The notes under the pieces: generated by a model
What the model was told of the DNA's origin: nothing
Databases searched by the model: none
The model's input: the letters and a program-made list of their open reading frames with translations, nothing else
NCBI GenBank assembly: GCA_029225165.1
Contig: JAQXVY010000033.1
Span: forward strand, 20,511 to 84,510
Origin: Oscillospiraceae bacterium
GTDB taxonomy: Bacteria > Bacillota > Clostridia > Oscillospirales > Acutalibacteraceae
DNA length: 64,000 bases
Direction: 5' to 3'
In this document: piece by piece, positions 50,607-59,248 of the stretch
Layout: the number at the start of each line of letters is the position of its first letter
How positions within the stretch are numbered: the first letter of the stretch is position 1
Position numbers and translations under genes: made by a program

Positions 50607-50924
50607 TTAACTTGCCTCATAAACTATTTTTTCGTCCTTTCTCATATTATTTAGGAACAACTTATCCTTGTTGTATTTTAATGATGATGTCATCACTAAA
50701 TCTAACTTTTTGCCAAATGCGTCCTCGAAAGCTATATATAATGCACCTAACTGAAATAAAGATTTTATAGTCGGGGCATCAATTCTAAAGTCAAGGTCGC
50801 TGTCGGCGGTTGCCTCTCCACGGGCATATGAGCCAAAAAGATAAATGCGCTCAATGCCGTATTTTAATGCTATTGGATTTACTTTTTTAATAATTTCATC
50901 AAGTGTATAAACCTTATCGCTCAT
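50607..50924 (-). CDS. Minimal nucleotidyltransferase (MNT/MntA type), apparently orphan
   Basis: 105 residues. The nucleotidyltransferase signature GSx10DxD is complete: GSYARGEATADSDLD at residues 31-45, with a third acidic residue likely in KKLDLVMTSS. Such MNT proteins usually act as antitoxins that AMPylate a HEPN-domain toxin encoded next door. I find no HEPN partner: the flanks are a hairpin on one side and 175 bases without a frame on the other. AAGGAGG at seven bases supports the start. An orphan antitoxin, a remnant, or a stand-alone nucleotidyltransferase are all possible. Confidence 0.85.
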   Translation of the reverse strand: MSDKVYTLDEIIKKVNPIALKYGIERIYLFGSYARGEATADSDLDFRIDAPTIKSLFQLGALYIAFEDAFGKKLDLVMTSSLKYNKDKLFLNNMRKDEKIVYEAS

Positions 50925-51018
50925 AACAATGCCTCCTTCAACCTTATTCTAACTCTAAATAGATGATTAATCAAGAAATTTTAACAATTTTTATTTTAGT
51001 GAGTGGCTTGTAAAGGAA

Positions 51019-51060
51019 AAGTCCTTAAAAACAGCTTGTTTAAGCCGTTTTCAAGGACTG
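51019..51060 (-). terminator. Terminator of the nucleoside ABC operon
   Basis: On the minus strand CAGTCCTTGAAAACGGCTT pairs with AAGCTGTTTTTAAGGACTT, followed by TTCC. It is related to the AACGGCTTAAAC hairpins. Confidence 0.75.
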
Positions 51061-51102
51061 ATTATATATTATTACAAATATATTTTTGTGAGGAGGTATA
51101 TC

Positions 51103-52089
51103 CTACCGTTCTTCTCTGAAGTAAGATAGTCCCAGTGACTGTGGGCCTTGGTTTTCTTTTTTGTTTCTGATGCTGACAATTATTAGTACTACAATGGTAA
51201 CAACATATGGGAGCATTTTGAAAAGCTCCTGTGTTCTCAGGGCAAGTCCCGGAATGAACAGGTAGATGATGTACAGTCCGCCAAAGAGGATTGAGCCTAA
51301 AATACCTGACTTTGGTTTCCAAATTGCAAAGATTACAAGTGCTATTGCAAGCCAGCCTCTGTCGCCGAAGCCGTCATTTGACCATACTCCGTTGGCGTAG
51401 TCCATTACATAGTAAAGTCCGCCAAAGCCTGCAATTACACTGCCGATACAGGTGGCAAGGTACTTTGTCTTTTCAACGCTGATACCTGCCGCGTCTGCTG
51501 TTGCAGGGTTTTCGCCAACTGCCCTCAGGTGCAGACCGCCTCGAGTTCTGTTCAGGAAGAATGAGCAACCAAGTGCAATTATGATTGCGGCATAAGCCAA
51601 AAAGCCGTAGGATAAAAATATCTTTCCGAACCAGCCTGTTGACTCTGCAAAGGGCAGGGTTGTTCTGAAGTAGTTGCTTGTTGTTGTAAGTGTGATTGAG
51701 GGAACATCTGAGTCAACAAGCTTAATAAGTGAACCGCCGAAGAAGTTACCAAAGCCCACACCAAAGGTTGTCATAGCAAGACCTGTTACATTTTGGTTTG
51801 CCCTGAGTGTAACGGTGAGGAAGCAGTAGATAAGTCCCATAATAAGCGAGCCTAAAATACTGCAAAGCAATGGTATGGAAATAGCAAGAAAGCCGTTTGC
51901 GTCCTGGGGAGTGGCAAGGGAGTTTTCGTAAAGAAAAGCACCGATAACACCGCTGATACCGCCTACATACATTATGCCCGGAATACCAAGGTTAAGGTTG
52001 CCGGATTTTTCTGTCATAATTTCACCGGTAGAGCCGAACAACAGCGGAATACCCTGTACTACTGCTCGTTGTATAAGTGTTGCTATCAT
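51103..52089 (-). CDS. Nucleoside ABC transporter permease 2 (NupQ/BPD_transp_2 type)
   Basis: 328 residues with about eight to nine hydrophobic segments. The family region GIPLLFGSTGEIMTEKSGNL NLGIPG (residues about 13-38) and RTRGGLHLRAVGENPATADA AGI (about 180-202, the EAA-like loop) are the marks of the BMP-linked permeases of the basic-membrane-protein/nucleoside system. It starts directly after the stop of permease 1 and is the last gene of the operon. Confidence 0.92.
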   Translation of the reverse strand: MIATLIQRAVVQGIPLLFGSTGEIMTEKSGNLNLGIPGIMYVGGISGVIGAFLYENSLATPQDANGFLAISIPLLCSILGSLIMGLIYCFLTVTLRANQNVTGLAMTTFGVGFGNFFGGSLIKLVDSDVPSITLTTTSNYFRTTLPFAESTGWFGKIFLSYGFLAYAAIIIALGCSFFLNRTRGGLHLRAVGENPATADAAGISVEKTKYLATCIGSVIAGFGGLYYVMDYANGVWSNDGFGDRGWLAIALVIFAIWKPKSGILGSILFGGLYIIYLFIPGLALRTQELFKMLPYVVTIVVLIIVSIRNKKENQGPQSLGLSYFREER

Positions 52090-53193
52090 TTATTTTACCT
52101 CCTTGTGCGAGAAGCGAAAATGCATCTTGTAGTTGATGAAGAACTCACAGCCTATTATGAAGAAGAGAATAATGCCTGTTATGATGTCGGAGAAGGACTC
52201 GTTTAATCCGCATACTGTTGAAATTTCTCCTGCTCCCGACTGCAAGAATGTAATCAGAAAAGCGGTTAAAATCATATAGATTGGGTTAAACTTTGCAAGC
52301 CAGGACACCATAATGGCGGTAAAGCCTCTGCCACCTGCTGTGGTGGTTGTGATAGTGTGGTTTGTACCGCCAACAAGGAGAAGTCCTGCAATACCGCAGA
52401 TAGCGCCGGACAAAATCATTGTCCTCATAATTACCTTCTTTACATTCAGACCGATGTACCTTGCTGTGTTTTCACTTTCACCAACAACTGTAAGCTCGTA
52501 GCCATGTTTGCTGTACTTAAGGTAAATGTACATAAATACTGTCAAAGCCAAAACTACAATTATATTGAGGAGATACTCATAGTTGCCGATAGTGGGCAGC
52601 CAGCCTGCGTGAGTGCTTTGGTTGATAATACCAATGTTGCTTGAGCCCTTTGGGTTTTCCCAGTACATTTCAAAGTAGGAAACAAGCTGAATTGCAACAT
52701 AGTTCATCATAAGTGTAAACAGTGTTTCGTTGGTGTTGAATTTTGCCTTGAAAAATGCGGGAATAAGTGCCCAGATTGCGGCGGCTGTAATACTTGCGGC
52801 AATCATTACAAGAATTAAAAGTGCGTTTGGTATTTTGTCCCCAAGGGTAATCATACAACCGGCAGTAGCCAAACCGCCGATAAGCACCTGACCCTCTGCG
52901 CCGATATTCCAAAATCGCATCTTAAATGCAGGTGTGACGGCAAGTGAGATGCACAGCAGCATTGCAAGGCTTTGCAGTAAGCTCCAAATTCGTCTGCTTG
53001 TTCCGAATGCACCCTTTACCATTGTTGTGTAAACCGTTATTGGGTTTTCCCCTGTCAAAAGCATTGTGATAACACCTGCCACAACCAGTGCGGCAAGGAT
53101 AGCCAAACCACGAATTGCCCAGGATTTGTACATAGGGAGGGAATCTCGTTTGGAAATATGCACCAGTGGCTGGTGATTTTTTGTCTTATTCAT
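52090..53193 (-). CDS. Nucleoside ABC transporter permease 1 (NupP type)
   Basis: 367 residues with about nine to ten hydrophobic segments. FWNIGAEGQVLIGGLATAG and YELTVVGESENTARYIGLNV are typical of the BPD_transp_2 permeases that pair with a second permease. The start overlaps the ATPase gene stop by eight bases and its stop abuts permease 2, so the three transporter genes are translationally coupled. It forms half of the membrane channel of the purine nucleoside importer. Confidence 0.92.
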   Translation of the reverse strand: MNKTKNHQPLVHISKRDSLPMYKSWAIRGLAILAALVVAGVITMLLTGENPITVYTTMVKGAFGTSRRIWSLLQSLAMLLCISLAVTPAFKMRFWNIGAEGQVLIGGLATAGCMITLGDKIPNALLILVMIAASITAAAIWALIPAFFKAKFNTNETLFTLMMNYVAIQLVSYFEMYWENPKGSSNIGIINQSTHAGWLPTIGNYEYLLNIIVVLALTVFMYIYLKYSKHGYELTVVGESENTARYIGLNVKKVIMRTMILSGAICGIAGLLLVGGTNHTITTTTAGGRGFTAIMVSWLAKFNPIYMILTAFLITFLQSGAGEISTVCGLNESFSDIITGIILFFIIGCEFFINYKMHFRFSHKEVK

Positions 53194-54724
53194 TGTTTTC
53201 CTCCCTTTCTACGCTTTTTGTCATAAGCAGACCGATTTCTTCCTTAGTTGCAGTTCTGCCGTCAACAATACCGGTAATTCTGCCGGAGTTAATAACCATA
53301 ATTCTGTCGCAAAGCTCAAGGAGTACATCCAAGTCCTCACCAACGAAGATAATGGATGTTCCGTTTTTCTTTTGCTCCGAAAGGAGATTATAAATTGTGT
53401 ATGAGGAGTTAATGTCAAGTCCCCTTACAGGATAAGCAACCATTAGCACCTTTGGTGCAGAGGAGATTTCTCTGCCCACAAGCACCTTTTGAACATTACC
53501 GCCGGACAGCCTTCTTACAGGTGTGGAGGCGCTTGGAGTAACAACCTCCAAGCTTTCGATAATTTCAGTTGCAAGTGACTTTGGCTGTTTTCTGTTCAGG
53601 AAAGAGCCTCTGCCTGTTTTGTAGGAACGGAGCATCATATTGTCGATAATGTCCATATTACCCACAAGCCCCATACCAAGTCTGTCCTCCGGCACAAAGG
53701 AAAGGGCAACGCCCAACTTCCTGATTTCTCTGGGTGTTTTTCCCACAAGCTGTTGAGGACCTAAGTCGTCAGGCTTGTACAGAATACTTGACTTCTTTGT
53801 GGTGATTTGAAGTCCTGCAATAGACTCCAGCAGTTCCTTTTGACCGCACCCTGAAATACCTGCAACGCCCAAAATTTCTCCGCCGTATGCATTAAATTTA
53901 ACATTGTCAAGGGCAACGGTGCCGTCACTCTTGATAACGGTAAGGTTTTCTACAACCAGTCTTTCGGTGAGGTTTTCAGGCTCTTCACGTGTTATGTTAA
54001 GCTCTACCTTTTCACCCATCATCATTTCGGTGAGGGAACTTTCCGTTGCGTCTTTAGTTTCAACAGTGCCAACATACTCGCCCTTACGCAGTATTGTAAC
54101 TCTGTCGGAAATATCAAGCACCTCGTGAAGCTTGTGGGTGATTATGATAATGGACTTTCCGTCCTTTTTCATTTTGCGTAGAATATCGAACAGCTTTCGT
54201 GTTTCCTGTGGTGTAAGTACAGCGGTAGGCTCGTCAAGGATAAGAATATCGGCCCCTCTGTACAGCACCTTGATAATTTCAACAGTCTGCTTTTCGGAAA
54301 CAGACATTTCGTAAATCTTCTTGTTAAGGTCAATGTTAAAGCCGTACTTTTCGGTAATTTCCCTTACCCTTTTTTCAACAGCTTTAATGTTAAATTTTCC
54401 GTCCTTAATTCCCAAAACAATGTTTTGTGTAGCAGTAAAAACATCAACAAGCTTAAAGTGCTGATGTATCATTCCTATTTTATACGCAAATGCGTCCTTT
54501 GGCGAAGTGATAACAACATTTTTGCCGTCCACTAAAATCTCGCCTGAATCGGGGTAATAAATGCCCGAAACCATATTCATAAGTGTTGTTTTGCCCGAGC
54601 CGTTTTCACCCAGTATAGAGAGTATTTCACCCTTGTATACCTTTAGGTCAACATCCTTGTTGGCAACAACACTGCCAAAGGTTTTGGTTATTCCTTTTAA
54701 TTCCAATGCCAAAGCTTCAGCCAT
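53186..54724 (-). CDS. Nucleoside ABC transporter ATP-binding protein, tandem domains (NupO type)
   Basis: 512 residues, two ABC domains in one chain as in ribose/nucleoside importers. Domain 1 has Walker A GENGSGKTT (39-47) and Walker B ILILDEPTAVLTPQE. Domain 2 (about 260-500) keeps LSGGNVQKV but has a degenerate Walker A (GISGCGQKEL) and an altered Walker B region (VLMVAYPVRGLD), so one site is likely non-hydrolytic, the normal situation for this family. A MITE-like element separates it from the binding-protein gene upstream. AGGAGGC precedes the ATG. Confidence 0.93.
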   Translation of the reverse strand: MAEALALELKGITKTFGSVVANKDVDLKVYKGEILSILGENGSGKTTLMNMVSGIYYPDSGEILVDGKNVVITSPKDAFAYKIGMIHQHFKLVDVFTATQNIVLGIKDGKFNIKAVEKRVREITEKYGFNIDLNKKIYEMSVSEKQTVEIIKVLYRGADILILDEPTAVLTPQETRKLFDILRKMKKDGKSIIIITHKLHEVLDISDRVTILRKGEYVGTVETKDATESSLTEMMMGEKVELNITREEPENLTERLVVENLTVIKSDGTVALDNVKFNAYGGEILGVAGISGCGQKELLESIAGLQITTKKSSILYKPDDLGPQQLVGKTPREIRKLGVALSFVPEDRLGMGLVGNMDIIDNMMLRSYKTGRGSFLNRKQPKSLATEIIESLEVVTPSASTPVRRLSGGNVQKVLVGREISSAPKVLMVAYPVRGLDINSSYTIYNLLSEQKKNGTSIIFVGEDLDVLLELCDRIMVINSGRITGIVDGRTATKEEIGLLMTKSVEREENNE

Positions 54725-54803
54725 AATGCCTCCTAAAAAAATTATCCGTGACCGTACAAAACGGCCACGGAATAACCAGTTTATATTGTGACCTGATATC
54801 TAA

Positions 54804-54975
54804 GGGAACACTGAATAAATCACAATTAAAATTTATTTACACATCTTGTTTGCATATTTTCCGCCATTTTGCCCAAAAAATCCTCACAATGCGTCAGCAT
54901 TCCTGCGGTTTTTTGAACAAACTGACGAAAAATCTGACGGCACAATATGTGCAAATGATTTAATCAGTGTTTCCC
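54804..54975 (-). mobile_element. MITE-like element, copy 2 (172 bp), inside the nucleoside operon
   Basis: Ends GGGAACACTGAATAAATCA and TGATTTAATCAGTGTTTCCC, same plus-strand orientation as copy 1. It has about 12 more bases (AATTAAAATTTATT) near the left end. It sits 5 bases after the bmp stop and 79 bases before the ATPase start, flanked by TAA on each side, a possible 3-base target duplication. Confidence 0.82.
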
Positions 54976-54980
54976 TAAAA

Positions 54981-56180
54981 TTATTCAATAACGGAGATTC
55001 CGTCGATATCAATGTCAAAGTATGGAGCTGAACGATATTTTGATTCCTCAAATACGCCGTCCTTAACAACCTCTGTGTCGCCCTTGAATTCAGGGTCTGA
55101 ATCAACATCAGCCTTGTATGATGTAAGAGCCTTGCCCTTAACTGTGAAGTTAGCTGTGTCAAATACATTAACCTTGCCGGACTCAAGGTCAGCTATTGCC
55201 TGGTCGATAGCCTCCTGAGTACCCTTAGCGGCAGCCTTTTCGTTAATGTCTGTAAGCTCAACAGAACCTGTTGCAACTGTGCCTGTCCAGTCTGTGTCGA
55301 TAGCCTTGCCGTCCTTTACGCAGTTGATAGCATACTCAAAGTATGGAGCCCAGTTAATCTTTGAAGAAACGATAAATGTGTTAGGACAAGCCTTAACTGT
55401 TGAACCGTTGTAGGAAACGTTAGGAACGTTAGAGGATTCACAAGCTGTTGGAGCACCCATTGAGTCAGCGTGCTGGCTGATAAGAATACAACCGTCAGAG
55501 ATTAACTTCTTTGCAGCCTCTTTCTCAAGAGTTTCGTCATACCAAGAACCTGTAAATGTTACTTCCATAGTAACTGTTGGGCAAACTGACTTTGCACCAA
55601 GGTAGAAGGATGTGTAGCCGGACTTAACCTCAGCGTATGGGTGAGCGCCAACATAGCCCATCTTTGCCTCGTCCTTTGTAATCTTTCCGCCGTCAATCAT
55701 TTCGTTAATCTTCATACCTGCTGCAATACCTGCAAGGTAACGACCCTCGTAGATAGATGCGAAAGCATTGTGGAAGTTGTCAAGCTTTTCTGTGTGAGCC
55801 TTTGTACCTGTTGCGTGCAGGAACTGAACGTCAGGGTTAGCCTTGGCAGCCTCAATCATAAAGTCCTCGTGGCCAAAGCTGTCGGCAAAGATGATGTCGC
55901 AACCCTGGTCAACAAGGTCAAGAGCAGCCTCTTTACAAGCGTCACTCTCGTCAATGTTTGTCTTGTTAATCATTTCAACACCCATCTTCTCACAAGCCTC
56001 TTTAGCGGCTGTTAAGAAGTTGTTGTCGTAGGTTGAGTTTTCATCGTGAAGATAGATGAAACCAAACTTCAGATCGTCTTCACCTTCACTTTTCTTGTCG
56101 GAATCACAGCCTGTGAAAGCAACAGAAAATGAAAGTGCCATTAGTGCAACCAGTGCGATTGATAATAACTTTTTGAACAT
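54981..56180 (-). CDS. BMP-family nucleoside-binding lipoprotein
   Basis: About 399 residues. A signal peptide ending AFTGC gives a lipidated Cys25; the mature protein is the basic-membrane-protein/PnrA-like fold (DDLKFGFIYLHDENSTYDNN, DIIFADSFGHEDFMIEAAK, HAYAEVKSG-type region AHPYAEVKSGYTSFYLGAKS). It captures purine nucleosides outside the cell for the NupO/P/Q importer. ATG at 56180 has GAGGAGG; the frame start at 56210 is not preferred. It follows xpt by 59 bases. A related name such as nupN is fair but not certain. Confidence 0.92.
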   Translation of the reverse strand: MFKKLLSIALVALMALSFSVAFTGCDSDKKSEGEDDLKFGFIYLHDENSTYDNNFLTAAKEACEKMGVEMINKTNIDESDACKEAALDLVDQGCDIIFADSFGHEDFMIEAAKANPDVQFLHATGTKAHTEKLDNFHNAFASIYEGRYLAGIAAGMKINEMIDGGKITKDEAKMGYVGAHPYAEVKSGYTSFYLGAKSVCPTVTMEVTFTGSWYDETLEKEAAKKLISDGCILISQHADSMGAPTACESSNVPNVSYNGSTVKACPNTFIVSSKINWAPYFEYAINCVKDGKAIDTDWTGTVATGSVELTDINEKAAAKGTQEAIDQAIADLESGKVNVFDTANFTVKGKALTSYKADVDSDPEFKGDTEVVKDGVFEESKYRSAPYFDIDIDGISVIE

Positions 56181-56239
56181 TTCAAAGTCCTCCTCAAAAA
56201 TATATGTCAAAGAGCATTGCCCTCTGAATCCAAATTAAT

Positions 56240-56815
56240 TCAGTCGGTGAAAACCACACCGCCGTCCTCGGTCATTTCCTTAATCCTTGCCAATGACTCA
56301 ACTCTTACGCCCATATCACGGATAATTTTTCCGCCCTCCTGAAAAGCCTTTTCAATAACAATACCTGCGCCCACAGTTTTGGCTCCTGCGTCATTGATAA
56401 GCTTAATAAGGGCTGACAACGCACTGCCCTTTGCAAGGAAGTCGTCAATTATGAGAATATTGTCGTCTTTATTAATAAACTGCTTTGATACATAGATGTC
56501 GTAGTCCTTTTTGTGGGTAAAGGAGCTAACCTTAGAGGTGTAGATGTCGGCGTAAATATTCACCGTGGGAGTTTTCTTTGCAAAAACAACAGGAACATTA
56601 AAGTACTGTGCAGTCAAGCAGGCAATACCGATTCCCGATGCTTCAATGGTGAGGATTTTTGTGATTTTTTCATCCTTATAGAGTCTGTAAAATTCCTTGC
56701 CCAGCTCACAAATAAAGGCTGTGTCAATCTGGTGGTTTAAAAAGCTGTCAACCTTTAACACATTACCCTTACCAATATGACCGTCCTTAAGAATTTTATC
56801 CTCTAAAAGCTTCAT
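56240..56815 (-). CDS. xpt: Xanthine phosphoribosyltransferase
   Basis: 191 residues, the normal Xpt length. It converts xanthine and PRPP to XMP in purine salvage. N-terminal LEDKILKDGHIGKGNVLKVD SFLNHQ and the PRPP-binding loop ILIIDDFLAKGSALSALI (about residues 119-136) are diagnostic. It leads the operon with the nucleoside-binding lipoprotein and importer genes downstream, which links uptake with salvage. Unlike many Firmicute xpt genes, the leader is only about 40 bases long and no purine riboswitch can be drawn. Confidence 0.95.
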   Translation of the reverse strand: MKLLEDKILKDGHIGKGNVLKVDSFLNHQIDTAFICELGKEFYRLYKDEKITKILTIEASGIGIACLTAQYFNVPVVFAKKTPTVNIYADIYTSKVSSFTHKKDYDIYVSKQFINKDDNILIIDDFLAKGSALSALIKLINDAGAKTVGAGIVIEKAFQEGGKIIRDMGVRVESLARIKEMTEDGGVVFTD

Positions 56816-56863
56816 AAAATCTGCACCCTCTGTCTAATCTGTGTAAAAAGAAAATATAAAGTT

Positions 56864-56892
56864 ATTATACAACACATTTTGACAATATTCAA
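56864..56892 (-). promoter_or_regulatory. xpt operon promoter
   Basis: Minus strand TTGAAT, 17-base spacer, TATAAT; start expected near 56857. Confidence 0.7.
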
Positions 56893-57057
56893 TTGTTTTT
56901 TTGTGTATAAAATATAGAAATATCAGGGACAAAACAGAGGACAATCACACAGAATTCACAAATGGCCACCTCGTAGAGTTTGGAGTTTGGAGTTTTGAGT
57001 TTCCCTATAAGTGAACCTAAAAAATTTTCAATTTTCCATTTTATTATAATTCCCTTC

Positions 57058-57843
57058 TTACCCAATATCCTTTTTTCGGTATTTGATGAAAGCAACCACA
57101 ATTCCTGCTACCGTAAGTGCCATACCCACTGCAAGGTATTTCATTTCAATGGCATTGTTTGTAATAATATCCGCACCCTCTGTATAGCCGAAGGGTGTAA
57201 TGTATTTCAGGAATTTAACCTCCTCTGTTAAATTGGAAATAATGTTGAGGAAGTAAAGCAGTATTGCAATACCAAGTCCAACCCCAAGTCCGTTTCCTCT
57301 TAAAAATGAAGAAATGCCAAAGGTTACGGATGCAATTTCTATCTGCATAAGGAAGTAGCCAAGAAAGAGAAGAAACATTGTTTTTGCATCGACACTTTCA
57401 TCAATAGCGAGAATCGAAAGCACAGTGACAATTACTGATACAAGATTTAAAATGATGATTTGTGCAAAAACGGAAAGAAGTTTCTGGGTAAGTACCTTTT
57501 CCCTTGAAACAGGGTGAGTCAAAAGAAATTCTGCGGTGTGGTCTTTTTCCTCCTTTGCAAGGGCGGAAATTCCTAAAATCGATGCGAATAACGCACCGCC
57601 AAGCCCCAAAACATTTCCACATTCAACTGCAAAAAAACCGATAAATGTACCGTAGTTGATTTTGTCCATTCCGAAAGCGTCAGAGAATGAGCCCATATCT
57701 GCAAACATTGCGGATATATCACCCATTTGACTTTTCATTTCGGGGTAAATAAGCACACAAACCCCAAGCATAAATGCAACAGTAAGTGACCAAATCAAAA
57801 GGGAAATTCTGCCCCGTTTCAGTTCGTGAAAGAAGATTGTCAT
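57058..57843 (-). CDS. ABC-2 type transporter permease
   Basis: 261 residues with about six hydrophobic segments: FFHELKRGRISLLIWSLTVA at the N-terminus, GLGGALFASILGISALAKEE in the third region with HTAEFLLTHPVSR after it, typical of ABC-2 permeases of small exporters. It starts immediately at the ATPase stop and is the last gene of the TetR-led operon. It forms the membrane half of an exporter; the substrate is unknown. The fuller context (TetR, oxidoreductase, acetyltransferase) suggests handling of a toxic compound. Confidence 0.85.
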   Translation of the reverse strand: MTIFFHELKRGRISLLIWSLTVAFMLGVCVLIYPEMKSQMGDISAMFADMGSFSDAFGMDKINYGTFIGFFAVECGNVLGLGGALFASILGISALAKEEKDHTAEFLLTHPVSREKVLTQKLLSVFAQIIILNLVSVIVTVLSILAIDESVDAKTMFLLFLGYFLMQIEIASVTFGISSFLRGNGLGVGLGIAILLYFLNIISNLTEEVKFLKYITPFGYTEGADIITNNAIEMKYLAVGMALTVAGIVVAFIKYRKKDIG

Positions 57844-58719
57844 TTAGTTTTCCTCCTTTGCGTAGTAGTGCATAAATATTTCGTCTAAGTCAGGGTCTGT
57901 AACAGTGAAATCCTCAAAGGGAATATTTGTAAGATAGGAAAGTAAATCCTTTGGGTTACCGCTGTAAAGGAAAGTGACTGAACCCTTTTCTTTTGTAACA
58001 GATTTTACACCCTCAATTTGGGGTATTTTTTCTGTACCCTGCAAGGTTACACGCTTTACGCCTGTGTGTCCTAATTTTTCCACACTGTCCGCTACAAGGA
58101 GTTCTCCGTCACGAATAACACCTGCGTGCTTGCAATATCTGCTGATGTCCGACAGAATGTGTGAGGAGAGGAATATGGTAGCGCCCTCCTTGTTCCTTTC
58201 GGTGAGGAGCTCGTAAAATTCCCTCTGCATCAAGGGGTCAAGACCGCTGGTGGGCTCGTCCAGAATATACAGCCTTGGCTTGTGCTGAAGAGCACAGACA
58301 ATGCCTACCTTTTTTCGGTTGCCAAGGGATAATTCGTCTACACGGCGGGAGGTATCCAGCTCCAGTCGGTCACAAAGCCTTTTTGCCTCATTTTTGCAGT
58401 CTGCTTTGTGAAGCCTTGCGGAGTAATTAAGAATATCTCGTACACGCATACCGTTGTAAAACACAGCCTCAGAGGGCAGATAGCCCACTTGGGAAAGTAT
58501 TTCAATGCGGTTTTCCCTGATGCTTTTACCCAAAACCTCTGCACTGCCCCTTGTGGGGGAAATCAAACCCAGCAGTGTGCGAATTGTGGTGGATTTTCCG
58601 GCTCCGTTTGGGCCGATAAAGCCGTAAAAGTCACCCTCCTCAACAGAGAGATTCACATCGATAATTCCACGAGCCTTGCCGTAAAATTTTGTTAAATTTT
58701 CTGTTTTTATTGCTTTCAT
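57844..58719 (-). CDS. ABC transporter ATP-binding protein (exporter type)
   Basis: About 291 residues. Walker A GPNGAGKSTT near residue 37, signature LSLGNRKKVGIV (LSLGN instead of LSGGQ), Walker B LYILDEPTSGLDP and the H-loop SSHILSD, followed by a C-terminal domain of about 75 residues found in drug and lantibiotic-type exporters. ATG at 58719 has GGAGG upstream; the TTG at 58725 is rejected. It overlaps the end of the acetyltransferase unit and abuts the permease. Confidence 0.92.
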   Translation of the reverse strand: MKAIKTENLTKFYGKARGIIDVNLSVEEGDFYGFIGPNGAGKSTTIRTLLGLISPTRGSAEVLGKSIRENRIEILSQVGYLPSEAVFYNGMRVRDILNYSARLHKADCKNEAKRLCDRLELDTSRRVDELSLGNRKKVGIVCALQHKPRLYILDEPTSGLDPLMQREFYELLTERNKEGATIFLSSHILSDISRYCKHAGVIRDGELLVADSVEKLGHTGVKRVTLQGTEKIPQIEGVKSVTKEKGSVTFLYSGNPKDLLSYLTNIPFEDFTVTDPDLDEIFMHYYAKEEN

Positions 58720-58721
58720 TT

Positions 58722-59243
58722 TCAATCCTCCAACATACAGGGCTTTGTTAATGAATAAAGTGCCATATCAAGCACCTGTCCGTTTTTGAAGGCGTTATTC
58801 TTCATTATGCCTTCAAGCTGAAATCCTGCTTTTTCAAGCACACGTCGTGAGCCGATATTACAGGTAAAGGGTTCTGCGAAAATTCGTATTATATCAGTTT
58901 CGGCAAATATCTTTTCACACAGCAATTTGACAGCCTTAGTCATTATGCCCTTGCCCCAGTATTCCTCTGCAAGATAATAACCAAGCTCGGCTGTGCGAAA
59001 GTGTATGTTGCCCTGCCTGAAAGCACCGATACTGCCCACAGCCTTGCCGTCAATGTCAACTGCATAGGCGAAGGTATCCTTGGGATTTGAGCTTAAAATA
59101 AAGCTTATATATTCCTTTGCGTCCCTTTCTGTGTAGGGATAGGGCAAACCGTCACGCAAATTATTAAGTACTTTTTCATTATTCAGTGCTGACGCCAGTG
59201 ACATAGCGTCTGTTTTTTTCCATTCTCGTATGGTTACATTCAT
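58722..59243 (-). CDS. GNAT-family N-acetyltransferase (RimJ/RimL-like)
   Basis: About 173 residues. The acetyl-CoA loop is in LGYYLAEEYWGKGIMTKAVK, and the C-terminal ILRVLEKAGFQLEG-type segment (GSRRVLEKAGFQLEGIMKNN) is the RimL pattern. It could acetylate a small molecule or a protein N-terminus. ATG at 59243 with AAGGG upstream is chosen over TTG at 59261. Five bases after the flavoprotein gene stop and adjacent to the exporter, in the TetR operon. Confidence 0.9.
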   Translation of the reverse strand: MNVTIREWKKTDAMSLASALNNEKVLNNLRDGLPYPYTERDAKEYISFILSSNPKDTFAYAVDIDGKAVGSIGAFRQGNIHFRTAELGYYLAEEYWGKGIMTKAVKLLCEKIFAETDIIRIFAEPFTCNIGSRRVLEKAGFQLEGIMKNNAFKNGQVLDMALYSLTKPCMLED

Positions 59244-59248
59244 ATCAA

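Noticed and set aside
56816..56900. Purine riboswitch before xpt
   Set aside because: Leader too short and no aptamer core seen.
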